A stretch of 64,000 nt of DNA from Gorsachius magnificus (taxonomy: Eukaryota; Chordata; Aves; Pelecaniformes; Ardeidae), in NCBI GenBank assembly GCA_034008185.1, contig CM067109.1:38906885-38970884 (forward strand). Direction: 5' to 3'. The notes below the pieces were generated by a model. That model was not told where the DNA came from. It saw only the letters and a list, made by a program, of their open reading frames with translations, and did no database searches. A program made the translations under genes and the position numbers. The first letter of the stretch is position 1, and every line of letters starts with the position of its first letter. Shown here one piece after another: positions 11,521 through 23,023 of this stretch.

Positions 11521-13989
11521 TAGTCCATTAGCCTGTGTGTAATTTTAAGAGAAATATAAGCATGTGATTCCCAGTTCACTTAAAACATCCATCTCAAACC
11601 TGTCATATATATCTGATTTATAAAGCTGAATAGATTTTTCTTTATTTTCACTGCTTTATGGAACGTATTAAGTGCTCACTGACAGAAAAATGATCTTTCA
11701 ATAACAAAAAAAGGAAAATTCAAGCCTTTTTTAATCTGTGGGTTAACTTTGTAAAGGGCAGATATCTTAAAAAAGTGTTGCTCTGCTCTAATGCGCTAAC
11801 TAATGTATGCGTGTGTGTTTGTGTTTGTGTGTGTGTGCACGCATGCGCACCCTTACCTGCTGATGAATGAAATGCCAGCTCCACTAAAGTAAGTGCCACA
11901 AGTTCTGTTACTACAGAAGATACTTATGTAATTGTATTTTTTTGAGAAAGACCTGAGCTCTGTCTTTGCTTGTGAATCTGAAGCCATAAATAGCTTTTAC
12001 AGTCTGTCAGGAAATCACAAAGTTAAATAACTAAGTGAATTTTAGCCTCCCTCATTTGGGAAAACTTGGGGTCATCTCATGGTTTCACTCTTTTTTTAAA
12101 GAAAGTTACTGGTCAATTTCCATTGGTACAATGGGTAAATGAAACCTTTGTATTTGTTAAAGAATGATGAAAGTTTTTTTCCCCCACATTTTAGCTTATG
12201 GTTGGCTTACAGTCTTTTAACTGTGATTTTGTTTCTGTGTCATTAGAATAACATATCTGGGCACACAACTTGCATGGTCTTGGTTTTGCTCCCTCTTGGA
12301 TAACCTGTGTTTTAAAATTGGAGAGCTTACTCTTTGAGACTAATATTCAGAGTTGTTTAAAGAAGGGACAACATTATCGAAACAATAAGAAAATTCCAGA
12401 ATGATAACTTGAGCACTTCCTTTATTATCTAATAATAATATTTGGAAAAACTCTTATTTTTTGTGAACAGAATTCATTCATCTATATTTGAAAATAGCCC
12501 AATAAAAATCTAGTGAAATAATTCCTTAGTACTTGCAAATACTTTACTGCTATGCTGAGTTCTAAATCAGCTTGTGTGTGAAATATTTATTGTACAAAAC
12601 CACTAGAAAAAATGTACAATTTTCTTCAGAAAAAATACAGTAGATATAAATAATAATTACGTGGTCCCAGGAGTGGTTTTACACAATGTGTGTAATGAAA
12701 AATAATAAACATACAGCAACATGTAGGCCTAATTTAAGTGACGAATGTAGTTGGAAGAGGACACTGCAAATCATGGTTCTTATCAATCACATGCTGTTGT
12801 TTACAGCTCTGCATTAAGTAAATTTCAGAACATGTGCACACACATGCACTAACATGTATAATGTCTTATTCAACTACCAGTGACACTGGGGTAAATGCAG
12901 ATTTCTTGATTTTTTGTAGATTTAAATAATTAAATCTTTAGGTAAGTATTCAATATTGTGATATAAATTGATCTGATGTCTGTATACTATGCAGATACTC
13001 CCCTGACATAAAACTTCAACACAGGATAATAAAACTCTACTGGAATTTCAGAAATTTTTGGCAACTAATTAGCACTGAAATATTCTTTCATAAAGTTTAA
13101 AACCAGAGAAAACAATTAGATTATCTCATTAAACAACAAAAATTTTTATATTTATCTTAGGCTAAACATTTTGACAAGACCAGCAGAACTTTTTCAGCTA
13201 AGGTGACATTATGGTGACTGATTGGTCCTTTTATAGGTTTATAGGTGTTGTGTATATAGGAAGTGGTTCTAGAATAGTGCAGTGTTTCATTATCTGGCAT
13301 CTGAAAAGCTATCTGAAGCAACCAATATGCTTGAAATGATGAGGTGTGCAAAACAAAAAGCTGACAGTTCTAAATGTGTTTATGAGGCATACTTTCAGCA
13401 CTTGATTTTTTTTTAGACAAGGACCAACATCATTCATGAGAAAAATATGTTAAAATAGCTATTTTGTAAAGTGGAAGCAAAAGGTGGCAAAAATCTGGTG
13501 ATCACAATGATATTATAAAAGTGTCCCTCTCCTGATACAAACAATTGCCCCATATGTCTCATAGCATGAATATCCCCAAGGGATGCATTTTTTTCCCTGA
13601 TGGGATATGTGCTCAGTCCATAACAAGGCTCTACAATGACATTGTAAATAAAACCTGTTCACAAGATTACCATGTCAATTTTGGTGTGGGAGGGTATTGC
13701 CTGAGGAGTGATGAAAGGAGGGCATCTATGACTCTTCCCTGGGTCTCCTGCTGAAGTTAGGAGACTGTTACTCAGGCATCTGGCAGCACCAGAACCCATT
13801 GTGGGACAGCTGCACAGGAACATGCCTGCCGACTGTGAGGTAGCACATATTGTCTTGTATCAGGGCGATCTGTTAGCCAACAGTGAGTAGGAGCCAGAGG
13901 ATATGGTTGTCTGTGGCAGGAGACAGGACCTTCTAGGACAAAATTCAAAGGATGTTGGGAAAGACTCTGTAGGCTTAAGATGATCTAAA
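11521..13989. other. Unique AT-rich non-coding DNA
   Basis: No gene or mobile element was recognised apart from a GT/GC alternating tract at 11.8 kb. The region 13545-13990 is somewhat more GC-rich and may hold an unrecognised old repeat ahead of the CR1 that follows. Confidence 0.5.
11811..11850. repeat. GT-rich repeat with alternating purine-pyrimidine core
   Basis: An interrupted GT repeat leads into 11826-11850, where 25 consecutive bases strictly alternate pyrimidine and purine and include several CG and CA steps (core TGCACGCATGCGCAC). Such tracts are classic candidates for left-handed Z-DNA. Confidence 0.8.
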
Positions 13990-15030
13990 TCCTGGAAAGA
14001 CCCTGGGAACTACCAACCTGTCAGCATCACCTCCATGACTGGGAAGATCATTGATATGCTAAGGCAAATGGAGGACAGGGAGGTGATTCAAGACATGGCC
14101 TCACCAAGGGCAAGTCTTGCCTGACCAATCTAGTGGCCTTCTATGATGGAGTAACTACATCAGTGAACAAGGGACGAGCAACAAATGTGATCTATCTGGA
14201 TTTCTGTAAAGCCTTTGACATGGTTCCCTACAATATCCTTCTCTCTAAATTGGAGATTTGATGGATGGACTGTTTGGTGGATGAGGAATTGCTTGGATGG
14301 TCGCATCCAGAGGGTAGTGGTCAACAGCTAAATGTCTAGATGGAGATCAGTGACCAGTGGTGTCCCTCAGTGGTCCATATTGGGATGAGTACTCTTCAAT
14401 ATCTTTGGTAATGACATAGACAGTGGGATTGAGTGCACCCACAGTAAGTTTGTAGATGACACCAAGCTGAATGGTGCATTTGACACACTGGAAGGATGGT
14501 ATGCTGACCACAGGGACCTGGACAAACATGAGAAGTGGGCATATGTGAACCTGATGCGGTTCAACAAGGCCAAGTGCAAGATCCTGCACCTGGGTCAGGG
14601 CAACCCCCGGTATCAATACAGGCTGGGGGAAGAAACGATCGAGAGCAACCCTGCCAAGAGGGACTTGGGGATACTGGTGGATGAAAAGCTGGACATGAGC
14701 CGGCAATGTGTGCTGTCAGCCCAGAATGCCAACTGCATCCTGGGCTGCTTCAAAAGAAGGGTGGCCAGCAGGTCGAGGGAGGTGATTCTGCCTCCCTTGG
14801 ATGGATTTAGACTAGATGGAAGGAAGAAATTTTCCAAGGGGAGGGTGGTGAGGGCACTGGAACAGGTTGCCCAGAGAGGTGGTAGATGTCCCATCCCTGG
14901 AAACATTCAAGGTCAGTTTGGACTGGGCTCTGAGCAACCTGATGTTCCGACTCATTGCAGGATAGGGGGTGGACTAGATTATCTTTAAGGCTCCCTTCCA
15001 ATCCAAGCTATTATATGATTCTATGATAAA
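13990..15030 (+). mobile_element. CR1 LINE, 5'-truncated and internally deleted
   Basis: This is a plus-strand CR1 of the same general group as the 2 kb copy. It begins in the reverse transcriptase (CCTGGGAACTACC..., equivalent to PGNY) and ends with a decayed tail, ATTATATGATTCTATGAT, at about 15027. At about 14795-14808 it jumps from the codons for SREVILP directly to the tail segment GFRLD. This removes roughly the stretch that encodes [10 protein letters not shown] through LFSLEKRRL in the 2 kb copy. The element also has several small indels and stops. Confidence 0.95.
13995..14988 (+). pseudogene. CR1 reverse transcriptase remnant
   Basis: Recognisable blocks, in order, are a decayed PGNYQPVSITSMTGK, the [10 protein letters not shown] motif A, an eroded motif B, and KFVDDTKL in place of the usual FADD. 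These are followed by [36 protein letters not shown] and SREVILP. The frame is interrupted by stops and shifts before about 14540. From 14545 to 14988 a frame is open, but it crosses the internal deletion and then drifts out of the CR1 frame after VVR. It is non-functional. The A-to-V change next to the catalytic aspartates is a decay mark. Confidence 0.93.
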
Positions 15031-15479
15031 TTATGGACTGCCTGGGAGGGAAAGATCAGTTTATGTTGACTGCTTTTCATTACTGTTATCCTTTCATGGG
15101 TTCAAGAGTGATTTGTTTGACAAGTGTTCACAGCAGGGGTTCAACAGCATTGGCACAGCAGACCAGGATCTGCAGTTACGTTCCCTGAGTTAAGGAGTGA
15201 CTGAAAGGGAATATTTTAATGTATATCTGTAAAAATGGTCTAAGGAGAAGGTTTATCCATAAGAGGAGCCAAGGAGACCTTGTGAATACAGGAGAGTGTA
15301 AAGAAGGGTTGACACTTAAATTGATATCACAAGTAAGTCTAGCTAAAGAGTGGGCAAAAGGCAATAGGTGGAGTCAAGCATGTGGTTTGAGATGACACAC
15401 TTACCAGGGGAAAACTGTAGGAATGAGTTGGAAAGACAAGACTGAGTCTTACAGAGAAAATCAGATTGAACAGACTGAC
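15031..15479. other. Unassigned DNA between two LINEs
   Basis: No clear gene or repeat. This stretch separates the young CR1 tail from the ancient LINE and could contain further 5' sequence of the ancient element that is too decayed to recognise by eye. Confidence 0.4.
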
Positions 15480-17640
15480 ACATACATATAGTCAATTCCC
15501 TTAAAGTTCTGCTATGATGGTATTACTGATTTTCATGGACTGGATAGATGAAGATCCCATGGGAGAAGAAACAAAAGCCAGGTGGATGTGGTGAAAAATA
15601 CTTCAGCTGAAGCTCTCTCTAGATTCAGTATCCTTGCAGGACTGCAGAAGCCAAGAAATCTCTAAACAATTGTGCTGAACTTCAGAAAGGACAATTATAA
15701 AGGATTCATGAAAGGAAGAATCTGGAAGGCATCACTGAGAGAGTTAAGTCATGGAGGTGGCACAGGGACTATTTAAGATGTTATATTGAAAGCAGAGAGC
15801 AAATAAATCCTGCTTAGCAAGAAAGGCTTGGAAAAGGGCAAAAGGGAGCCTGCATGGCTAAGCAGCAAGGTATCAGAGACTGCTGAGAGTAAGAAGACAT
15901 CCTTCAGATAGCTGAAGATTTTTAAAGAAAATTTAAGGACTGTGAAAATCTTAAGATTAAATATAAATTTTAAAAAAATCTACAGAAAAGCAAATCAAAA
16001 CAATTGGAAGATAATAGGAGATTTGTTAACCAAAATAGCAGTAAGAAATGTAAGAGTTAAGAAATTGTATTTCTACGATAGCAGCAGCAGGAAGTCTGGC
16101 AGAGAGCCTGTAGTGCCAAATGATAATCAAGGAAAACAGAAGCACTTAGAGGAAATTATAGGAACAAAATTGTCTTAACATTTTAATTCTGCTTTTGCTG
16201 TAGAAGTGTTTTGGTAGATTCTCACATATGAGTTTTTCTCTAAGGGGAGCTCATCTGAAGTCATACTTTGTCAGTATGAGGTGGTATAAAATAAAATGAA
16301 GAAAATATCAAGACCAGATGGCATACACCTAAGATTTTTTACTCAAGAGTGAAATAGTCAAAATGGTAACTATGGTGTGAAATTCAGTGTTTAAAACTAT
16401 TTTGATAGCTTTTGAGAGGTGAGGTTGCAAGTGTGTTGCCAATTTTAAAGTAAATATGAGGGAGATTGAAAAAAAGAGTATAGACCATTAAGTCAGTACT
16501 GGACAAATCACTTGAAGCGATAGCAATATTTTTTTTTAAAGAACTAGAAGGTATTTTACAGTGTCATTGTCACCAAACACTGCAGGAAGCAGCACAGCTG
16601 GGCAAGGGGAAACACAGAGTAAACAGTGCAGCTGGCTAAGAGGAAAGTTCCTGTATGCATAAAAGAATGTTAAAATATGGGAGAAAAGGGTGATTTTTTT
16701 ATGGTCAGTGTTTACAGTGGAAAGAGGCCACGGGTGAAGTTCCATTGGACATGTACTGGGATCCATGCTTCTCAAAATATATGTGAAGATGTAAATATGT
16801 TGGAAAAGTAGTGAACAGTTATTTGGTAAATTTGCTGATCATAATAAGTTATTAAAGGTTTTAAATATGAGTGGGCTGAATGACTCGTTATTAAAATGGC
16901 AGATGAAACTCAGTGAAGACAAACATAAAATGATCTGTATGAAACTCAATTTTTATTTCACATATTTCACTTAGCTTCATACTTAGTGGTTAAATATTTC
17001 TACAAAAATGTCAGTCCTGTGTTTAAGAGGTCACAAAATGCTAGTATGCAGTTAAGAATTATTAGGAAAGCAACAGAGAAGAGAATATCATTGTATCAGT
17101 CAATAGATGTGTGGTGGGCCATGATTTTTAACTTTTTAAATATTTAACTTTTAAAATACTATGTGTAAGTCAGATCCTCATCTGGGGAAAAAAAATGTTG
17201 TACGCAAACTGAAAAAGCCTCAGAGAATGAATGACAAAGGTAGTCAAATGGTAGGATTAGATTCTGTCTGAGGAGTGGCAGCAGGCAATGATTCTTCTCA
17301 AGAGAGGGGTCAAAGGGAAGTACAATAGAGAGCGATAAAATCATGAGTGGCATGAAGTGTGCAGTGGTAGGTGACATCAAACAAATCTAGCTGTTTGCAA
17401 GCTTAAAAACAACAAAAAAGTGGTCATTTAAGCAATGTGGGGACAAACTGGAACTCTTTCACTCAACACCATGCATATGCTGAGAGTTTATGGGACTCAG
17501 CAAAGGCTGTGAGAAGCAACGTGAAACTAGTCACTGAGAGCTACTAAATAAAATTATCCCATTTTTAGCTCAAACATGACCCATGGGTGTCAGGGAGGGT
17601 ATCATGAAGATTGAATTCCTCATGCATGTTTTTGAACACT
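15480..17640 (+). mobile_element. Ancient CR1/L3-like LINE remnant
   Basis: This heavily decayed plus-strand LINE is recognisable only from scattered protein-level patterns spread in the correct order. Near 15810-15870 the translation reads like LLSKKGLEKGKREPAWLS (linker after the endonuclease). Near 16305-16340 it contains RPDGIHLRF, near 16480 YRPLS, near 16835 KFADHNKL in place of the FADD catalytic block, and near 16900 WQMKLSEDKHKM. Further on come LYQS-type tail residues near 17095. After the coding part, 17440-17600 reads like the 3' region I associate with old CR1/L3 elements (TGGAACTCTTT, then GAGCTACTAAATA). Stops and frameshifts are frequent. The divergence is far greater than in the other CR1 copies, implying an old insertion. 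Exact ends are uncertain. Confidence 0.7.
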
Positions 17641-19679
17641 GTCAGTTGCTTTTGTGGCCCAACTATGCCATTTACATAAGCTGAAACCCTTGGCCAGAAA
17701 ATTCTGGTTTTGTAATGTGTACTGTGTACTTTATAGAGGCACTCTTATTTCTCCGAACAAATTGACAAAACTATCTAAGATCATTTGTATGGAAAGCACA
17801 ACAAAAGTCTTAAGACAGGTAAGGGATGGTGTTCTGAAAGTTATGTCATGATTAAAAATTCACATATGTATTAGTACATTAGCATGTTGCATTGATGTTT
17901 AGTTACTGAGGTTTAAATAGGCAGTGTAGTAATTAAGAATAAAGCCAAGCAGAGATGCATGCTTCAGAAAGTAAAGTGTTCCCTTACTAACATAATTTAC
18001 AATCTATTGATTAGTGCTTATTATATATTTGTTTAAAGTAAATGTGTGTGTTATTTATTTCCTTAATTTTATCACTGGAATAAATATATTCTACTGATAA
18101 ATGCAGTTGCATTGTAAGTTGTGAATGGAAACCATCTGAATAATCAGAATGAGGAGCTTATCATTTACTTCTGAGAACCACGGTGATTGGACAAACTCCC
18201 TTTGAACTACCTGTATTTGAATAACTAGAGAATTTTTATACGCTTACACTACACTGACAGCAGTTGGGTATGTGACAAACCTATTATTTATAGCGAAAAA
18301 TTTACTTAGGCACTTTATTCTATTAGAGTTATTCACAATTAAAATTAATCTTACCAGAAGACCCACTCAACAGAATTTAAAGCTTTTGAAATTAGTTTTG
18401 AAGGGCTAGACCAGATAAGAGTCTAAAATGAACAAAAATCTATAAGTAATGTGGAATCTAACAGAATTTATTTGATTTAGTCTCTTATTTTTTTCCATTT
18501 AAAGAGATTTTGCAATAGCAATGAATAAGGTGTGCAAAAATAATTGTATAATAAATTTTTTTTCATAGATAAAAATAGTTTTTAAATGTAGCTGGGAAAG
18601 TCAGTAAATAATTTCTATTGATTACATTTCAGTACATGCATTATTGACTATTCTTGTGTGTATCACTGTTACAGCTGAGATGCTATAGCTGAAATAAGAC
18701 AATACGTCTGGATTTGAAACTGTTTTTCATCTGTCTGTTCTTAGAACAAGCACTTCCTTTTTTTCTAGTTCCTCTGTAAGGCTATCTACCTTACATATTA
18801 CTTACTCATATAGCTAACGGAGGCCTTTGTTTTGTTCATTCCTCTGTTTTCAAACTACAATTGTCGTCTGTGGCATTATAAAACTAACAATTCATCTGTT
18901 GGGAATTTGTTGCCTGCTAATTATATGCCCTGTCCTTTTCTCTGAGAACCAGAAATTGCAGTTTGGTTTTGTGTTAACAGACTTAGTTTAATGTGGCTTG
19001 GGCTGATTTTATCTCATGGAAAAGTAAATACTCGGTACTTGTGTGGAAAACATAACTAAAGCCACCATCTTTGCTGTAGGCTGTTTAAACAGATGTTCCT
19101 AAGAAAAAGCTAACTTAGAATATCTTGGGAATGGATGAGAAGTGTTTCCATACACCTGGTTATGGCTTTGTTCCATTTGAACTAACAATGTGATGTTTGG
19201 ACTGGAATGAGTTGAACTGAATGAAATCACCACTGTATAACTAATCTGTTTCTAGTTTGCAAAATTTTTACTTTTCTGACAGTGTAGAGGATCTTAGCTT
19301 ACATTAAAACAAGGCTCTAATTAAGATTTAAATTTTCTTCATCTTTTTTTATTGTATGCAGAGAGTAAACAAAGGATGATAAAATGTATAGTGGCAAAAT
19401 GGAGATCTTTATAAAAGTAAAAAGAAAATAAAAAATTAGGAAAATTCCATTTGTTTTGGAAAGATACAGTCACAAATGAACTGAAATACATTGTAAGACC
19501 CATAGCTAAAAAGAACAGGTCACAATGAATATTAGGTTCCTGGAAATGAGGCCTGCAAAATGTGAGTTAATAAATGGTAAAATATAAAGCATATATCACT
19601 CTGCCTTCAAACTTCCAAACTTTTGCAGTTAGGGTAGCTGTATCCACAGAGAATCCAAGGAATGACAAAAATGCCAATT
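17641..19679. other. Unique AT-rich non-coding DNA
   Basis: No gene, RNA or mobile element was recognised. Open frames are short and without domains. Confidence 0.55.
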
Positions 19680-21700
19680 AGAAGGGATTTATGGATATAA
19701 TCTGTTCCAGTTTCCCTTTGGAAGTGGTCCACAAATGCTTTGTCTTCATAATCTTCTCTAATAGTGTGTCTACACTTTCTATGGATATCCTGGTGTAGTG
19801 CTGCACTGTGAAGAAATTTTTATATATATACAACCTGATCTGCCCAGCTCACACTTCAAAGCCACTATCCCTTGTGTAGACCCTTCTATATTGTCTGCTA
19901 CTGCTGCAAAGAGTTTAACACTGCTATTTTTTGCAACTGTACTTCAAATATGGCCCTCAGCTTTAACTTTGCTAGACTAAAAACTTCTCTCACCCAACCT
20001 CTCCATGTCAGTCATGTGCTTTAGGCCCCCTGTAGTCCTCTAGTGAGTGTTCTGCGGAGTTCATCTAGCTCAGGGCAAGAGCATGTTGTTGGCATTGTGG
20101 TCAACCATCACCCTCAAGTCCTTTTAGCCTGGCTGCTGCTCAGCTAGTCAGTCCCCATCAGCCACAGCTATTCCACCCCAGGTGCACAGAATGGTCCTTC
20201 TGCCTGTTAAACTTCATGAGACTTCTCTCGGCACAATCCATAAATTTCCCAAGATCCTGCTGGCTTGAATTTTTGCCATTCATTATGTCAATCACTCCTC
20301 TTAAGAAAATATCATCCAGAAATTTGTTGAGTTTGCATTCTGTGTCATTATCCAGGTTGCTGATGAGGGGACATGAGTACTGATCCCATGGCTCATCATG
20401 GAAGTCATTAAGGCTGATGGAGTATGATTGGCCATTGGTAAATCTTTGTATATTGTTCCTGGCTACTGCCTTGTTTTCCGTGTGTTTGTAAATTAATTCC
20501 AAATGAATGCCATCTGTGATCTTTCAAGTGTCTAAGGTGAGGCTGCCTGGTATAGAGTTCACCAGATCTCCCTTCTAAAGATGAACATAATGTTTGCCTT
20601 TTTTCAGTTGTTGAGGACCTTTCTTGATTACTGTGATTTTAATAGATGATAGTAGCCTTATTCTCACTTCAGGCAGCTCCTTCAACATTTTCAGGTGAAT
20701 TTGATCTGGCATCCTGCACTTGAGTAAATCCAACTTCTTTATGTTGTCCCTAACTTGTTAATCTCCTGTCTGCCCCTTCCAAAACCAGGCTGGTACATGC
20801 AGAAGTTAAAAAGTAGACTTTGCCTGAAAAGATTGAAGCGAAAAGGGATTAAATAATTCAGCTTTTTCCATATTATTGGTCAGTCAATCGTCTCTCTGAT
20901 TCAGCAGCATTTATTTTCTATGAACTTCCTTCTGATACTTGTTACCTTTTATGTCCCTAACTAGTTTTAGTTGTAATCAGGTTTTGGTCTTTGTGATTTT
21001 TATCTTTAACAGCATAAGCAATTCTTTTATAGTTTTCCTTTGTTTATTGACCTTGTTTTCACTTCCTGTATCATTCCTTCTAACATTTCTTTAAGAAGTT
21101 CTCTGCATAGCCACTCTGGCCTTTGGTTTAAACTCCTGGTCTTCCTGCATGAAGAGGTGGTTTGCTCCTGAGCTCCAAAAAAAAAGTCAGCTAGCTATTC
21201 CGGGTGCTCCTTGTAGAAGATGCCAAGGGGATTACCCCAGCAATATTCTAAATAAGCCAAAATTTGCTGTCCTGAAGTCTAGACTCCAAGTCCATGGCTT
21301 ACATTCTCAGCCTTTCTCCAAATCTTGATCTCAGTCTTCTCCTGGTCACTGCCACCCAAACTACTGTCTGTGATCACATTCACAACCATTTATTCCTCAT
21401 TGAGCAGCAGGTCAAATAGAGTGTTTCCCTGGTTGGGTCCTTTGGCATTTGCATTAGGAAATCATAATCAGTGACCTCTAGACACTTCTAGGGTGACTAT
21501 AAGAATGGTATTGCCTGTTCAGCAGATGTCCAGATGGTCAAAATCCTCTATATGGACCAATGGCTGTGATCAGACTGCTAATTGTCTGTAGACAGCCTCA
21601 GAGATATCATCTAAGTCAGGTGGGCTGTAACAGACTTCCAACACATCGTCAGTGTTGCATACTCCTTGATCTGGATCTGGAGAATCTCCACAGACACCTC
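19680..21700 (-). mobile_element. Ancient CR1-clade LINE remnant
   Basis: This is an old LINE on the minus strand. The 3' part (19740-19920 on plus) follows the usual CR1 tail order: a GTGAAGAAATTTTT block, then a decayed counterpart of the CCTTGTCCT block. Next come residues from the fingers and thumb region. A minus-strand frame at 20158-20502 contains LNKFLDD (catalytic block, FADD degraded), a QQDLGKF block and SLMKFNRQKDHSVHLGW. Further upstream (20640-20740) is the counterpart of the GPDGIHPRVLKEL segment. At 21220-21360 the translation resembles the end of the endonuclease (SLGGSD, then SGQQILAYLEYCWGNPLG). It is one of the few copies here that reaches into the endonuclease, though it is full of stops and shifts. 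The 5' end is set by loss of recognisable similarity. Confidence 0.75.
20158..20502 (-). pseudogene. Decayed reverse transcriptase fragment of the ancient LINE
   Basis: This 114-codon open frame is a surviving piece of the ancient element's reverse transcriptase, not a gene. It carries ISNLDNDTECKLNKFLDD, equivalent to the [18 protein letters not shown] block of the 2 kb CR1, and FNRQKDHSVHLGW, equivalent to [13 protein letters not shown]. The catalytic FADD has become FLDD. Confidence 0.8.
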
Positions 21701-23023
21701 CTTGGTTTCCCAGCAGGTGCCTGCTCAGTCAAGGGTTTACATAGTACACATCTCCTCTGCTTCTTTTCTGACTGCCTTCCCTCAGCAGTCTTTAACCATG
21801 TACTTTGTGAAGACAACCATTTCAGGCTACTAGAAGCAGCAGCTCTGTGGAACTGAAGAGGACAAGAATTAATTGCAAAATGGCATGAAGACTTGTTCAA
21901 GCCAGATATGAGGAGAAAGCTTAGGACAGAAAAGCATTGGAATACATCTCTCAGTCTTCATCTTTAGAGGTCTTGAAGCATATAGTAATCTGACAAGAAA
22001 GATTTATGCATGGCTGTTCACAAAGACAGGAGAGTGACCTAGATGACCTTTCTATAAGTGGGAGAGAAGCTGTCAAATGGAATATGAGGCTGGGAATTTG
22101 AATATTACTAAGGTAGTAACCAACTGGGAGCAAGTAACATGGTAAAAGAAGGTGGGTGAGAGCCCAAGAGTAAACATGAAAGTTACACTTTTGATGTACT
22201 TGTCAGGGTTTCAGAGAGCTGTGTCACGCTCACTATGGCACAAATGAATACTACCAAAGAGGCTACCTGACAAGCAGGATGACTCAAGCAGACAACATTT
22301 GGTTGTCAGATTTTAAAAATATATAGAAGTTATGGTCAAAACACTGTATCAAAGCTTAAAAGAATGTGCAAACATCGAGTACTGCCTGTTCTGCTGAATG
22401 AAGATCTGAGGCCAAAATAGTCTGTCATGCAGTCAAGCAGAGAACCCCTTTGAACACATTATCTGAACTTGCTTTTAATTCATTTGTGCTCAGACCATAT
22501 GCATATGAAAGTAGATGATTATCTGTGTGGAAAAAATAATCATGAAGGGCAGAAAAAATTAAAGTGCTTGGGACTCAGTTACCACTTTCACTTAATCTGG
22601 ATGCCTAGCAGGGTGAAAATATGTATGTCCTGCCACAGGTATAAAGACAAATTGTTCTTACTTTAATTCTACTTTCTGTTGACAGCATAATGCAAAACGA
22701 TTTACTTAAATGAAAATAAGACCTTCTCTCCTCACCACTATTGCTTTATCCTAGCCAACAGTCAATTGAGTAATTAATGTCTGTTTGGCTACTTGTAGGG
22801 TAGCACCTGAATTAAAGACAAACCAGGATCATTGGTTCCTGGGAGAATCTCAGTGAGATGTAAGTGGGAAAAGGGCTGGGAACAAATAATTTTTCTTTCT
22901 CATTATTTGAGATGTATTATGTGAGAATTAGAATTATCTTCTGGATATACATCCTTCCACTGGCATGAAGCATGAGCAGATGGGAAGCTGATTTAGATTA
23001 GTCACTTAACCTTGAGTTAACCG
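21701..23023. other. Unassigned non-coding DNA
   Basis: No gene could be supported. A short stretch around 22030-22060 (GTGACCTAGATGACCTTT) resembles the 3' end of old CR1 elements, but it is too short to call. The 98-codon frame at 21560-21856 has no recognisable domain and starts inside the ancient LINE. Confidence 0.4.
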
